A DNA stretch of 64,000 nucleotides from Triangularia verruculosa (lineage: Eukaryota; Ascomycota; Sordariomycetes; Sordariales; Podosporaceae). The stretch is from contig MU863899.1 in assembly GCA_033296885.1 (NCBI GenBank), positions 248,001 to 312,000 on the forward strand, written 5' to 3'. A program made the position numbers and the translations under genes. Of the stretch, positions 19,718 to 31,905 are shown piece after piece (position 1 is the first letter of the stretch; each line of letters starts with the position of its first letter). Below the pieces are notes generated by a model. It searched no databases, had not been told where the DNA came from, and worked only from the letters and a program-made list of their open reading frames with translations.

Positions 19718-21209
19718 ATTCGCTGTTAGCGGGCGGGATGACGGCGATGGATGGAGGCTGCGGGGTCGGATTGGCTGACCGACTCAGACCGGGGGTATCG
19801 CTCTCCAAAAGGCCAAGGTGGTCTTGTTTGAAGGGTTTGGGAGAGACACAGAAGGCTGGGTATCTCTCTACCGGCAAATCTTGAGCAAGTCGGCAGTAGC
19901 AAAATCGAAGATGAGGCTATTTGGGGCTAAATTGCGACAAGGAAGGCCGCTACGGTTCGGAGTGGCTCCGAGAGGAACACCACCCAATCTTACCCACCCC
20001 TCACCCACACACTCGCTTCTGCCGAGCGAACGGAGGCGGACAATCGGCGGGACAGGCCATGCGGCGACTTTAGCAGCTCCCGGCATTGCTACTCGGGCCC
20101 ACCCAGAAAGTGATATCGACATGGACACTGGTGATTTCATTGGGGAAGGTTTTCAAGACTCTCCCAAGTATCCCCAAGTTACTTGTCTCTACGTGGTCTC
20201 CGTTTGGTTGGTTTTGAAGATGGAGACAGGGACACCTGATTTAGGTTAGATATGGTCCAGACACTGATTAGGTACAGCATACCAAGCGGAGGATAAATAC
20301 AAACCATCACTTCTATGAATTGCACCAGGGGACCCCGAGAGAACACATCTCACCAACTGCATATTCCTGCCTTTTGGGGACAGGAAGATTTGGTAGGTAG
20401 CTTGAAACTATGTGCTCAATGCCACCTGCTCAGTCGGCAAGAGGCGGAAACCCAAACCAAGCAGCCGAGATATGTGGCCATCGGGGTTTCACCTTGAATC
20501 GACCAGACCAAGATTACCGTTCGGGAAGCGGTACCGCACTCTCTTTGGGGCGTAGTCTTGAATATTGGATGGCCAAGGATCAAGTGGAAGAAGCAGGTGA
20601 ATGTGGAAGGCTGAGAGTGGAGGGCCTGTCAGCTCCAAGGCCCCACTCCACTTAAATGCATTGGAGAAACGGCGTTGACAATAGCTCTAGAGAGTGACCA
20701 AAAACCACCAATTGAGGTGGAATTAGAGAGCAATGAGAGACAAATAACCCCAGTTAACTAGCAAACCAAATATTCAATTTGACACTATTCACTGTCCCCA
20801 ACAAGAGCATGATAACCAGATGGCAGCATGTTTAGGAGCAGTCCTCGTTGAAATCTGGCCAATCGAATATTCCAACATCTTCCACCATGCAGCGCTAGGG
20901 CCACCCCCACCCGGCTAAGCCAGCCTTCTGTCCCCGCAAGTTGGTGGTGCTGCAGGAGCCCCAAGCTCTGAGCTCAGGTGTTAGCTGTGTTAAAGACACG
21001 TTGTCAGAATTTCACCCGCCGAAAGCTTCAAATTCACAACGTCGGCTTTCTGCACCCACCGACGAGCTTCTTCTTTTTCTTCGTGCTCTTGGAGTGACAT
21101 CCATTGCCCGAACCAACGTGTCCATCTCCATCTCCGCCGCGGACAATACCCATTCTCTGCATCCATCTTTACACCACAGCTGCTTTGGATCAGCCGTTCA
21201 CATTCCAGA
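19718..21209. promoter_or_regulatory. divergent promoter region between mde1 and calnexin
   Basis: 1.49 kb between divergent starts. An open frame at 19818-20249 has no recognisable domain. The last ~200 bp before calnexin are pyrimidine-rich (CCATCTCCATCTCC) like a fungal 5' UTR. I could not identify a UPR element by eye. Confidence 0.45.
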
Positions 21210-23101
21210 ATGAAGTTCAACGTCGCTGCCGCTGCCGCCGGCGCAGCCTTCCTCGCCGGCGGTGTCTACGCCGACGACCAGAAGGTGCTGAAGGAGGAAA
21301 GCTCCAGCACCGCCGCCGAGGCCTCGACCAAGTCGGTCCCTCCTCTTCCCACCTTCACAGTAAGTTTTATCTTCTGCTAGAACCTCCAGTCGCCATGGCC
21401 TGCCCCGCTCTTGCCTGGCCATGGGATCAATTGACATCGACATCCACAACGTACTGACACCTCATTTTCCAGCCCACAAAACTCAAGGCTCCTTTCCTTG
21501 AGCAGTTCACCGACGACTGGGAGCAGAGGTGGAAGCCTTCCCACGCCAAGAAGGATACCAAGGGTTCCGAGGAGGAATGGGCCTACATCGGCGAGTGGGC
21601 TGTCGAGGAGCCCATTGTCTACAAGGGCATGGAGGGTGACAAGGGTCTTGTGGTCAAGAATGCTGCCGCCCACCACGCCATCTCGGCCAAGTTCCCCAAG
21701 AAGATCGACCCCAAGGGCAAGACTCTTGTGGTCCAGTATGAGGTCAAGCTTCAAGGTGAGTTTTCCGCCAGAATTGATATCTAGTTTGCCTGGCCATGCT
21801 AACCCTCTCCCGCAGGTGGCCTCGAGTGCGGTGGTGCCTACATGAAGCTCCTTCGCGACAACAAGGCTCTCCACCAGGATGAGTTCTCCAACGCGACCCC
21901 ATATGTTATCATGTTCGGTCCCGACAAGTGCGGCCACACCAACAAGGTCCACTTCATCTTTAACCACAAGAACCCCAAGACTGGCGAGTATGAGGAGAAG
22001 CACCTGTCTTCGCCTCCCTCGGCCAAGATTGTCAAGACCAGTGAGCTTTACACGCTCACCGTCCATCCTAACAACACCTACACCATTGGTATCAATGGTG
22101 AACAGGTTAAGGATGGCAGCCTTCTCGACGACTTCACCCCCTCGGTCAACCCTCCTAAGGAGATTGATGACCCCAAGGATACCAAGCCTGAGGACTGGGT
22201 TGATGAGGCCCGTATCCAGGACCCCGACGCCAAGAAGCCCGAGGACTGGGATGAGGACGCCCCGTATGAGGTCGTCGACGAGGATGCCACTCAGCCTGCT
22301 GACTGGCTCGTCGATGAGCCCCTCACCATTCCCGACCCCGAGGCCCAGAAGCCCGAGGATTGGGATGATGAGGAGGATGGTGACTGGATCGCCCCCACCG
22401 TTCCCAACCCCAAGTGCGCCGAGGTTTCTGGCTGTGGTCCCTGGACTAAGCCCATGATCAAGAACCCTGACTACAAGGGCAAGTGGTCTGCTCCTTACAT
22501 TGACAACCCGGCTTACAAGGGCGTCTGGGCTCCTCGCAAGATCAAGAACCCTGATTACTTCGAGGACAAGGCCCCCGCCAACTTCGAGCCCATTGGCGCT
22601 CTTGGCTTTGAGATTTGGACCATGCAGAACAACATCCTCTTTGACAACATCTACATCGGCCACTCGGTTGATGATGCCCGCAAGCTCGCCGACGAGACTT
22701 TCTTCAAGAAGCACCCCGTTGAGGAGGCGCTCGAGGAGGCTGAGAAGCCCAAGGAGGAGGAGAAGCCCGCTTCCCCCAACGACCTCAAGTTCTTGGATGA
22801 CCCCAAGCTCTATATTACCGAGAAGCTCGACCTCTTCTTGACTATCGCCCAGAAGGACCCCATTGAGGCCATCAAGTTTGTTCCCGAGATTGCTGGTGGT
22901 ATTGCCGCCATCTTCCTCACTGTCCTCGGCCTCATCTTTGGCATTGTCGGCGTTGCTACCAACCCCGCCCCTGTCAAGAAGGCCGCCGCTGAGGTCAAGG
23001 AGAAGGCCAAGGAGGCCAAGGACAAGGTTGCTGAGGCTGCCACCACTGGTGCTGAGACGGTCAAGGCTGAGGCTACCAAGCGCACTACACGGAAGGCGTA
23101 A
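21210..23101 (+). CDS. cne1: calnexin, ER lectin chaperone
   Basis: Type I ER membrane chaperone that binds monoglucosylated N-glycans. 572 aa in three exons: 21210-21359, 21473-21755 and 21816-23101. Signal peptide at about residues 1-20. The lectin domain includes GGLECGGAYMKLL and FGPDKCG. The acidic P-arm has motif 1 repeats (DPKDTKPEDW, DPDAKKPEDW, DEDATQPADW, DPEAQKPEDW) and motif 2 repeats (GPWTKPMIKNPDYKGKW, DNPAYKGVW, IKNPDYF). GALGFEIWTMQNNILFDNI closes the lectin fold. A transmembrane helix (IAAIFLTVLGLIFGIVGVA) precedes a Lys/Glu/Ala-rich cytosolic tail. Codon use is strongly biased to C-ending codons, suggesting high expression. The splice joins keep frame (ACA|gtaagt...cag|CCC and G|gtgagt...cag|GT). 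Confidence 0.97.
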
Positions 23102-23924
23102 GGTTGGCGTGGATGAATTGGGGGTTTTTGGAGGGGAGGATTTATACCCAGATACCAAGAGGTAGTCTCGGATACAGTTAATACCAAAGGGACAGGAACC
23201 GGCAGTCATAGAAATCGTGACACATGAAACCGGGTGATGCCAGGAAAATGGGCGACTTGACTTTATTGCAAGGGCACATGATTTTTTCGTTCTTCTGTTT
23301 ATCTTGATTTGGGCGGGTGTATCCAGGCGCAACTGAGTGAATGTATTTTATTAGGCATGAGAAAATTCAATGGCGTTAGTAAGGCATGAACATTTTTATC
23401 TTGATCAGGTGTCATGGTTTGGACAGAAGTGGACAAGGAGCTCCTCACTCTCCTCTAGCCTTGCCTCGACTTGGAAGCTCCCTGTCTCTCGATTCCCCGG
23501 ATTTTGGCTTGGCGGGCCCATGAGAGCTTCGTCCCCAGTTCTTCCCCAGTCAAAACCCATTGACAGATGTCCTGTGCAGCATCCGATTGGAGTTCGGCAG
23601 GCCGCGGCTTACGGGAGCTGCGGAGAAGGGGGCAAGAGGACATGGCGGGGAAGCTCACCTGCTCCGTTCCCCCTCCCCCGGTCTTTAAAGCAGCATTCCC
23701 GCTGTGATGTCGCTGGGGGAACGGATAAAGGGGGGACGGTTCCTCGCTGTGATATCTACGTTGTCTGGGTCATCTGCACAATTGGCGAGCAGGGGCGAAT
23801 CCGACCTGCAGCAATCATTCGGGGGTTAATATAGAGGCCGGCCTAGTCGAGCAGCTATTGACCTATATACCGCCATTCGACCACTAACAGACGGCTATTA
23901 CTTTGAGACCTTTTCTCGTCCAAC
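23102..23924. promoter_or_regulatory. intergenic, promoter of the MMSDH gene
   Basis: 823 bp between calnexin and the aldehyde dehydrogenase, both on plus. A TATATA-like element (CTATATACC, about 23864-23872) lies some 55 bp before the MMSDH ATG. No coding gene recognised. Confidence 0.5.
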
Positions 23925-25727
23925 ATGCGTCGTTTCGCATCCCGAGCTGCTACAGCTTCGTCACGCTTCTCGTCTTCCCAGCGATCAGCTGCCGCTCTTT
24001 TGGCTTCTCCCTCACCAGCACTTAGAATGGCTCCCTCAAAGACGCACTCGGCGGCGGTGAGGAGGATACACGCCACTGCGAACCACCTCCGTCCTGCCGG
24101 AGCTGCTGCCGCGTACGGCCTGTCGAGCACAGCGACAAACTTTCCCACTACGCACGAGAAGCTCCAGCAGGCGTACGATACGCCCTGGTTCGTCAACAAT
24201 GAGTTTGTCAAGTCGGCCACCACGCAGTTTATCGATCTGCATGACCCGGCCACGAACGAGTTGATCACTCGGGTTCCGCAGAACACGGATGAGGAGCTGA
24301 AGGCGGCGGTGGCGTCGGCGGAGAAGGCGTTCAAGAGCTGGAGTGCGACGAGCGTGCTGCACAGGCAGCAGATCATGTTCAAGTTTGTGAGCTTGATCAG
24401 GGAGAATTGGGATAGATTGGCGGCGAGTATCACGTTGGAGCAGGGAAAGACGTTTGCGGATGCGAAGGGTGATGTTTTGAGGGGGTTGCAGGTTGCGGAG
24501 GCGGCGTGCGGTGCGCCCGAGTTGCTGAAGGGGGAGGTGTTGGAGGTTGCGAAAGATATGGAGACGAGGACGTATAGGGAGCCGTTGGGGGTTGTGGCTG
24601 CTATTTGCCCTTTTAGTGAGTTCCTCCTGTGCTCTTCAGACTGAAGAAAAAGTGGCTAATGATATATGATAGACTTCCCGGCTATGATTCCTCTGTGGTG
24701 TATCCCCGTGGCTACCATCACGGGCAACACCCTCATCCTCAAGCCCTCGGAGCGCGACCCCGGTGCGGCTATGATCCTCGCCGAGCTCACCAAAAAGGCT
24801 GGCTTCCCTGAGGGCGTAGTCAACATCGTCCACGGCGCCCACCGCACGGTCAACTTCATCCTCGACGAGCCCGCCATCAAGGCGGTCAGCTTCGTCGGCG
24901 GTAACAAAGCCGGTGAATACATCTTCTCCCGCGGTTCCGCCAACGGCAAGCGCGTCCAAGCCAACCTCGGAGCCAAGAACCACGCCGCCGTCCTCCCCGA
25001 CTGCAACAAGAACCAGTTCCTCAACGCCGTCGTCGGTGCTGCCTTTGGCGCCGCCGGCCAGCGCTGCATGGCCCTCTCCACCCTGGTCATGGTAGGCGAA
25101 ACAAAAGAATGGCTCCCTGAACTCGCCGAACGCGCAAAGACCCTCCAAGTAAACGGTGGCTTCGAAGAAGGCGCCGACTTGGGACCTGTCATCTCCCCGC
25201 AGAGCAAGGAGCGCATCGAGGGCCTCATCGCCTCAGCCGAAGCCGAAGGCGCCACCATCCTCCTCGACGGCCGCGGGTACAAGCCACCAAAGTACCCCAA
25301 CGGCAACTGGGTCGCGCCCACCATCATCTCCAACGTCACGCGCGACATGAAGTGCTACAAGGAGGAGATCTTTGGCCCGGTACTCGTCTGCCTCAACGTC
25401 GACACGCTCGACGAGGCGATCGATCTGATCAACGCCAACGAGTACGGCAACGGCGTCGCCATCTTCACCAGGAGCGGCCCCACGGCCGAGACGTTTCGGC
25501 GCAAGATCGAGGCCGGCCAGGTGGGGATCAACGTTCCCATCCCCGTCCCGCTCCCCATGTTCAGCTTCACGGGCAACAAGAAGAGCATTGCTGGCGGCGG
25601 CGCCAGCACGTTTTACGGCAAGCCGGGGATTAATTTCTACACGCAGCTCAAGACGGTGACGGCCATGTGGAGCGCCGAGGATGCGATCAGCAAGAAGGCG
25701 GACGTGGCTATGCCTACTCATTCTTGA
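23925..25727 (+). CDS. mmsA: methylmalonate-semialdehyde dehydrogenase (acylating), mitochondrial
   Basis: ALDH6-family enzyme converting (methyl)malonate semialdehyde to propionyl-/acetyl-CoA in valine and pyrimidine catabolism, in mitochondria. 581 aa in two exons, 23925-24615 and 24673-25727. The first ~60 residues are Ser/Arg/Ala-rich (MRRFASRAATASSRFSSSQRS), a mitochondrial presequence. The family segments are WFVNNEFVKSATTQFIDLHDPATNE (shown only as its start here), GVVAAICPFNFPAMIPLW across the splice, SFVGGNKAGEYIF and GQRCMALS with catalytic Cys at about residue 362. EIFGPVLVCLNVDTLDEAI and GINVPIPVPLPMFSFTGNK, with its IPVP signature, are specific to MMSDH among ALDHs. The intron (24616-24672) joins A|gtgagt...tag|AC to make Asn. 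Confidence 0.95.
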
Positions 25728-26201
25728 AAGTGTTGGAATTCAGCTTGTTTAAAAAAAAGTTCTTGACCTCTGGGGGGCGATATGGGGGGTGCAGGAAAAG
25801 TGGTTGCATGTTTTATGTGGTTGGTTTATTTATACAATTTTAGCAGGCAAAGCAGAGTATGTTGAAACGATGATGCTGTGGATGATTTACAATGACTACA
25901 TATATCGTCAAAATACCTGATGTCTTTCTCGTGGTGAATTGTCAACTCATTGTATTGTTCACACTTCTCTCTCTCTCCCATTTGAGTATTAATATATAAC
26001 TTTCTCTTTCTCTCCTGTCCTGTAAACACCACGCCATGCTTTATGCTCTTTTATACAAACCCCCCCTTCTTCATGTTTTTACACAATCCTCCCTTCTTTA
26101 CCCTTTTTCCAAATCCCAAATCATACACCCAACCTCCATATAAAACTCCTGAACCAGCCAGAGAACCCCTTTATAAAAAAACACCCGCAATGATCCCCCC
26201 C
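25728..26201. other. convergent 3' spacer between MMSDH and cdc6
   Basis: 474 bp, T- and CT-rich, with runs of C at 26061 and 26196. It presumably carries both 3' UTRs. No gene recognised. Confidence 0.5.
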
Positions 26202-28269
26202 CTAATGATCCAACCCCTCCCCCCCAAGTATCCTCCCCAAAATCCCCTGCCCCTTCCCATCCCCCTCCACCACCCCCTCCATCTCCTTGTACCCAACACA
26301 AGCAGCCACCCTCCTCTCGTCCGCCAACAACCCGCTCTTCATATCCCCCATCCCAAAAACATCCTTCTTCTTCTTCCCCCTCCTACTCGGCGTCCTCGCC
26401 AATCCCCCACCACCAGACCCCAAACTCCCCGACAACTTCCCATCCACCTCCGCAATCAGCGACAGCGTCTCCAGACTAGAAATAACCTCCCTAAATTCCA
26501 CCGAGCTCAGCGGATGCAGCACCGAGTCCGTCTTGCACAGATACGCATAACTCTCAAAAAGCCTCCTCACCGTCGGCGCCCCAGACAGCCGGTTCTTGCT
26601 TGTTGGCGTCCCCACAGCAGCAGCCACATTCTCCCTGTTTCGTTTCTCAATCGCCAAAAGCGAGCACAGCGCCGCCTTTTGCTGCAGGTTCAAAACCTTT
26701 AACCGCTGCGCCGTCCCGTTGCTAAACGCCGCTGCCGTGACCTTGTTCAGGTGCCCTATGCTCACCCTCGGCGCCGTCTCTACTGTTAAGGATTGTAACG
26801 ACCTAATCAACTGCCCTGCCGTCACGCTCTGCGATGGCGGTACTCCAGCCTTTGGAGTAGCTAGATTATGCTTTTCCCCTAGCACCTTTCTCGACGGCGA
26901 CATCTGCAGCAGATTTTCTTTAATTTCATTCTCGTACTTCAGCCTGGTTTCCAATTCGACCAGATCGATCGCCCGGCGGCAGACTTCAAACGCGCGGCGG
27001 AGGTCGCCGGTTTGCGTCGAGACTTTTCTGGAGCAGAGCTCGATGGCGGCCGGGTGGAAGAACGGGACAAAGGTCTTGTCTGGGTGGTTATGAGGTAGCA
27101 AGGTCTTGAGGCGGGTGGTGATGATGTTTTTGACTTGGGGGGCGGTGTACGGTAAAAAGGGCAAGATTTCGGGCTTGAGGTTCCGGGATTTGAGGCGGGG
27201 GAGGAAGCGGTCTGTTAGGTCGAGGGCGTTGGCGATGCCGATCATCAAGAGACGGCTGCCGGTGGGTTGGAGGGACCATTCGAATACGCGGTAGAGGGAC
27301 TCGGGGTCGAGGGTGAGGATGTGGTCTATCTCGTCGAGGACGATGAGGTAGACTTTGCTGGATGCTGAGTTTTTCTTGGGGATGAAGAGTTTTTGGAGGG
27401 CTTCGACCACGTCGGTTTCGGAGAGGTCGGTTTCTTGATCTTCGGGGGTGACGAGCTGGTCTAGGAGGGTGTAGTATAGATCCTTGGAAGACTTGATGGA
27501 CATGCAGTTGATGTAGGCTTTTTTGACGTTGGAAGAATCGGAGGATTCGGAGACGGTTTCGTCGGTGATGCGGTTGACCATGGCGGATTTGCCTGTGCCG
27601 GGGGGACCGCTGACGTAGAGGCAGCCGCTTGGTTTGGAGGTGGTGCATCGGCTGAGGAATTTTTTCATTTGCGCCCTCTCGTCGTCACGGCCGATTAGTT
27701 GTCCTGGGTCGGCGCTGCGGGAGAAGAGCTGGCGCGCTTGATGGTAGACTGTTTGAACCGAGGATGGGGTGAGAGGTGTTGAGGGCGTCATGCGCTTGGA
27801 GAATTTCCCGACTGACATGACCCGGTGACGGGGAGTGGTCGCGACGCCTTTGAGGGCATCGTAGTGACGCGGTGTGGACGGTGTGACGGGAGGGATGGCG
27901 GAGCTCTTGACAGTGCTGGCCACTGAGGCTTGTCTGGCGAGAGATTTTGAGGGGGTCTTTTGTACATCTTTGAGGTTCTTCTCGCGCCATGTCGTCTTCG
28001 CCTCTTGAGTCTCGCCGGTCTCGTCATTCGCATCATCGTCCTCGGCGATTACAATGTCGTTCTCCTTCTCCGCCTCTGGCTCTTCCGCAATCGCGGCACT
28101 CCGGAGCGTACGACGTGTCCGCTTGGCAGGAAGCTCGAAGGTGGTTGCCTGCTCTGTAGATCGCAAACTTGTCAGTTGTCATTGCCTCTGTCTGATTCGA
28201 GGTACGAGGGTACAAACCTGAGGTCCCCCTTGAACTTCGGGTTCTCTTTCCAAGAGTTGGAGACACCAT
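26202..28269 (-). CDS. cdc6: Cdc6 replication licensing ATPase
   Basis: Nuclear AAA+ protein that, with ORC and Cdt1, loads MCM2-7 at origins in G1. 667 aa in two exons, 28269-28218 and 28153-26202. Exon 1 is tiny and begins MVSPTLGKRTRSSRG. The G|gtttgt...acag|AG join continues EQATTFELPAKRTRR. The N-terminus has basic NLS-like clusters and several S/T-P sites (TPSTPR, TPSTPLTPSS), likely CDK targets. The AAA+ core has Walker A GPPGTGKS (Lys at about 206), Walker B LIVLDEID, sensor 1 IGIANALDLTDRF and the arginine-containing sensor 2 GDLRRAFEVCRRA. The C-terminus is the winged-helix domain. The donor GTTTGT is slightly unusual. The divergent promoter carries a CGCG cluster. Confidence 0.95.
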
Positions 28270-28900
28270 CTTTCCGATTTGTTTACTTTGGCAAGCGCTA
28301 ATGATGGCTGTACACAAATGACGATGGCTGAGGTCCCTGGAGGAAGGAGTTGTTCGGCAATGGCAATGGTGGATAGAGAAGGAGAAAATAGTTGCTAGGC
28401 AGGAGGCCCTGGCATTGTGAAATGGAGCTCTTGTCTCTTTCGGGATCTGTCGCGCCTTTCAATTCCACCCCCTGTGAGACGCGACAATGCGCGTCGTGGG
28501 TGGGGCCTTTGTCGCGCGCTTCAGCGCGGATCAATCAAAAATTGGTGGCTGGCGCTCCACTTTCTTTAATGGAACGCGAACCTCAATTGAGGCGTTACCA
28601 CTGGTGTGGCTGATGAGATGTAGCTTGTGGCTCGTGGGGGTTCTCCAACTTGTCCCCGCTTCCCCGCATGCAACATACCAAGCGCTGCCAGCCGGGAGCC
28701 GATGACATACGCTTCTTATCGGGGACTTGAGGCTCGGCCGGGCTCGTTGTTTGCCTCTTTGAAATGTCTTGGTGCAACTCACTCTCCAGATGCTGCGACT
28801 TTTGCAATCTGTTGGCAGGGCTGAAGGACAGGCCAGGAAAAAGAAAGTACTTGGGTTTTGGACGTCAGGTGGATCGGTTGAATAAGTCAGTTGGGCGGCG
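28270..28900. promoter_or_regulatory. divergent cdc6 / hxB promoter
   Basis: 631 bp between divergent starts. Seven CGCG tetramers occur between 28451 and 28578 (28451, 28480, 28490, 28513, 28515, 28525, 28575), including GACGCGAC and AACGCGAA forms close to the MCB/MBF core. That would suit G1/S control of cdc6, but it is an inference. Confidence 0.5.
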
Positions 28901-31422
28901 ATGGATAATATCAAAGATGCGATGGGAAGCGGCTACAATGCCAAAGTGGAGGCTTTTCGAGATGAGGAGTACCCTATGCTCAAAGGTATTGCTCCTGACT
29001 TAGCAGTTTAAACAAGCACTTTTGGCTAATGAAATCAGGGACCGTCTACCTTGATCATGCCGGGACGACGCCGTACCCCAAGTCATTGATGGACTTGTTC
29101 GTCCGAGATATGACATCGAACCTCTATGGCAACCCCCACTCTGGCTCCAGTTCATCTCAACTGTCAACATCGAGAATCGAAGATATTCGGCTCAGAGTGC
29201 TCCAGTTCTTCAATGCTGACCCAGAGGACTTCGATGTGGTGTTTGTGGCCAATGCGACAGCTGGAATTAAGCTGGTCGTAGATGCCCTAAGAGCTGGCCC
29301 CGATGGATTCGACTATGCGTACCATCAGGCAAGCCACACCAGTCTTGTTGGTGTTCGGGAAGAGGCTCGAAACAGTCTGTGTCTGGATGACCGGCAAGTT
29401 GAAGCCTGGGTGCCGGGTCATGATCCATTTGAAGGCCATACTGAGGATCGACCTGTGTTGTTTGCATACCCTGCGCAGTCCAATATGGACGGGAGTCGAT
29501 TCCCTCTAGGCTGGTCGGAAACGATCCGCCAAAGGACAAAGCCCGAGGAAAAGAGAACGTACACCCTGCTGGATGCCGCGGCATATGTGTGCTCCTCACC
29601 CCTCGACCTCAGCTGTGCCGACAGCGCCCCGGACTTTACGGTTCTAAGTTTCTACAAGATATTCGGGTTCCCTGATCTAGGTGCCTTGATTGTAAGACGG
29701 CAAGCAGAGGAGGTGTTTAACGCCACGAAGTATTTCGGAGGAGGTACTGTCGATATGGTTGTCTGCGTGAAGGAGCAGTGGCACGCCCCAAAAAGTCAAT
29801 TTCTGCATGAGCGCCTGGAACATGGAACACTGCCTATTCACAATATCATAGCGCTTGACGCTGCGCTGGATACTCATAACCGATTATTCGGTACGATGGA
29901 GGATGTATCAACACATACAACATTCCTACATACAAAACTTGACCGCGGTCTCAGGCTAATGCAACACCGGAACGGCATGCCTGTCTGCAGCATCTATTCT
30001 CCAGAGTCTGGCTCACAACTGGGCAACGGCCCTGTAGTGGCCTTCAATATTCGGAACAGCCAGGGTGCCTGGGTGAGTCTGGCTGAAATCGAGAAGCTTG
30101 CTACCCTGAAGGGCTTTCACATACGTACAGGTGGTGTGTGCAATCCTGGCGGTATTGCATCGGCCCTAGCTCTTGAGCCATGGGAGATGAGACAGAACTT
30201 CAGTTCTGGTTTTCGGTGCGGGACCGACAACGACATCATGGCCGGAAAGCCAACCGGTGTCATTCGGGCGAGTTTGGGAGCAATGAGTACGATCTCAGAC
30301 GTTGATGCATTTGTGGACTTTATCGCAGAATTCTACCAAGATTTGACTCTGACACCAGCTCTTACACCACCTACGGCACTGCCAACACGTCCACCCGAAC
30401 TTTGCGTCCATAGCATAAGCATTTACCCCATCAAGAGCTGTGGAAATTTTCAAGTTCCTGCGGGGGTTGACTGGGAGGTACGGCCAGAAGGCCTCGCCTG
30501 GGACAGAGAGTGGTGTCTGGTTCACCAAGGCACTGGTCAGGCTCTCAGTCAAAAGAGATACCCAAAGATGGCCCTCATCCGGCCAACACTGGATTTCGGC
30601 CGTGGCGAGCTACGGGTCAGGTATATAGGAAAGGTTCCATCACATCTGCCTCGAGAAATCAGCATACCACTGTCCAAGAACCCCTCGCTGTTCCGACCTC
30701 CAACAACACCAGGGTCAAGACCATCACGAGTTTGCGGCGAGGAAATCCTAGCGCAAACGTACGTCTCGACCGAAATCAATGAATTTTTTTCCGGTGCTTT
30801 GGGAGTACCGTGCATACTGGCAAGATTTCCGCCTGGAGGCCAGGGCAAGAGCATGCGGCACTCGAAAGCTCATCTTCAGAAGCATCAACTTCCACTGGCA
30901 GCACCAGCTTTCAAAACGCCAAAACTTCCCGGTTCATTCCCTGGAGACCGACCACCATCACCCCCAGACTCAGACACGGAAAGAAGCAGCCAAGAGCGAC
31001 GGATACTGCTGTCCAACGAAAGCCCCATCTTGGCCATCACCCTCCCAAGCTTGGATGCTCTCAACGCGGAAGTCCGTCGCACTGGTAGCCACAGAGGAGA
31101 TATATCGCCAGATGTTTTTCGTGCAAATATTGTCATTGCCCCAACCTCACGGGCGGCCACGATAGAACCTTATGTTGAGGATACATGGTCGAGCCTGAGG
31201 ATAGGAGACGGTGGGCATCGCTTTGAGATGCTGGGGTCCTGCAGGAGGTGTCACATGGTCTGCATCAACCAGGACACGGCGGAGAAGAGCGAGGAGCCGT
31301 TTGTGACGCTGTCCAAGACGAGGAGGTTTGATGGGAAGGTGTTTTTTGGGGTGCATATGGCGGCGACAAACCAGGCGGGGGTTCCTACTTTGAGGGTGGG
31401 GGATGTGGTTGTTTCTTGTTGA
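28901..31422 (+). CDS. hxB: molybdenum cofactor sulfurase (MOCOS / HxB)
   Basis: Cytosolic PLP enzyme that sulfurates the Mo cofactor of xanthine dehydrogenase and related hydroxylases, so needed for purine use as nitrogen source. 822 aa in two exons, 28901-28985 and 29039-31422, joined G|gtattg...cag|GG at LKGTVYLDHAGTT. The N-terminal NifS-like domain carries the PLP-lysine motif SFYKIFGFPDLGALIVR (Lys about 235) and the persulfide-cysteine loop RTGGVCNPGG (Cys about 396). The C-terminal MOSC_N beta barrel begins CVHSISIYPIKSCG near residue 490, and the MOSC domain ends with FEMLGSCRRCHMVCINQDT and a short FFGVHMAAT segment. Full length, with no missing key residue seen. Confidence 0.96.
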
Positions 31423-31905
31423 GGTAGATAGTGTGTTATGCAGGTGGTAGTGTTATATGCACTTGTGGCCATCTGAACTTTGTGTGTTCGTCCCAACTTT
31501 ATTACAGGGGAACTTTGCTGCGGTTCAGGACGAAAGTCCCTGAATCCATGATGATATACCGTAAATAAGCCGCATCATGGAGTGATATTTCGCATGTGTA
31601 GTTTGCTGTTTGTTGGTCAGCGCTTCGGAACAGGGCAGTTGGCTGTTAGTGTGTGGCGGTGATGTTTTTACAGTGGGCTGGTTGTGCGTGTGTGTGTGTC
31701 AGCGAGACGATAATCGAATGTCTCACAACATTTTTCATCTTTAAGTCTTCATCATCCAAACCCCATTCAAAACTTTTCATTTTCTCAACTTTCCCCTTCA
31801 TTCCCGGGCTTTTTTTTTTTTTCTTTTCTTCTCTTATTGACCCGACAGACCGGTAAGGAGGGTACCATCCCGCGTGCCAACGGTCCAACCGGCGGTCCCA
31901 AAACC
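31423..31905. promoter_or_regulatory. intergenic / promoter of the wax-synthase-like gene
   Basis: 483 bp between two plus-strand genes. A CT-rich leader with long T-run (31810-31823) precedes the ATG. The downstream frame stays open to 31837 but without an ATG before 31906. Confidence 0.5.

Noticed and set aside
21377..23332. 651-residue open frame antisense to calnexin
   Set aside because: It is the complement of a strongly C-biased coding exon, is Leu/Gly/Val-rich, and mirrors the calnexin repeats. No independent start context or domain.
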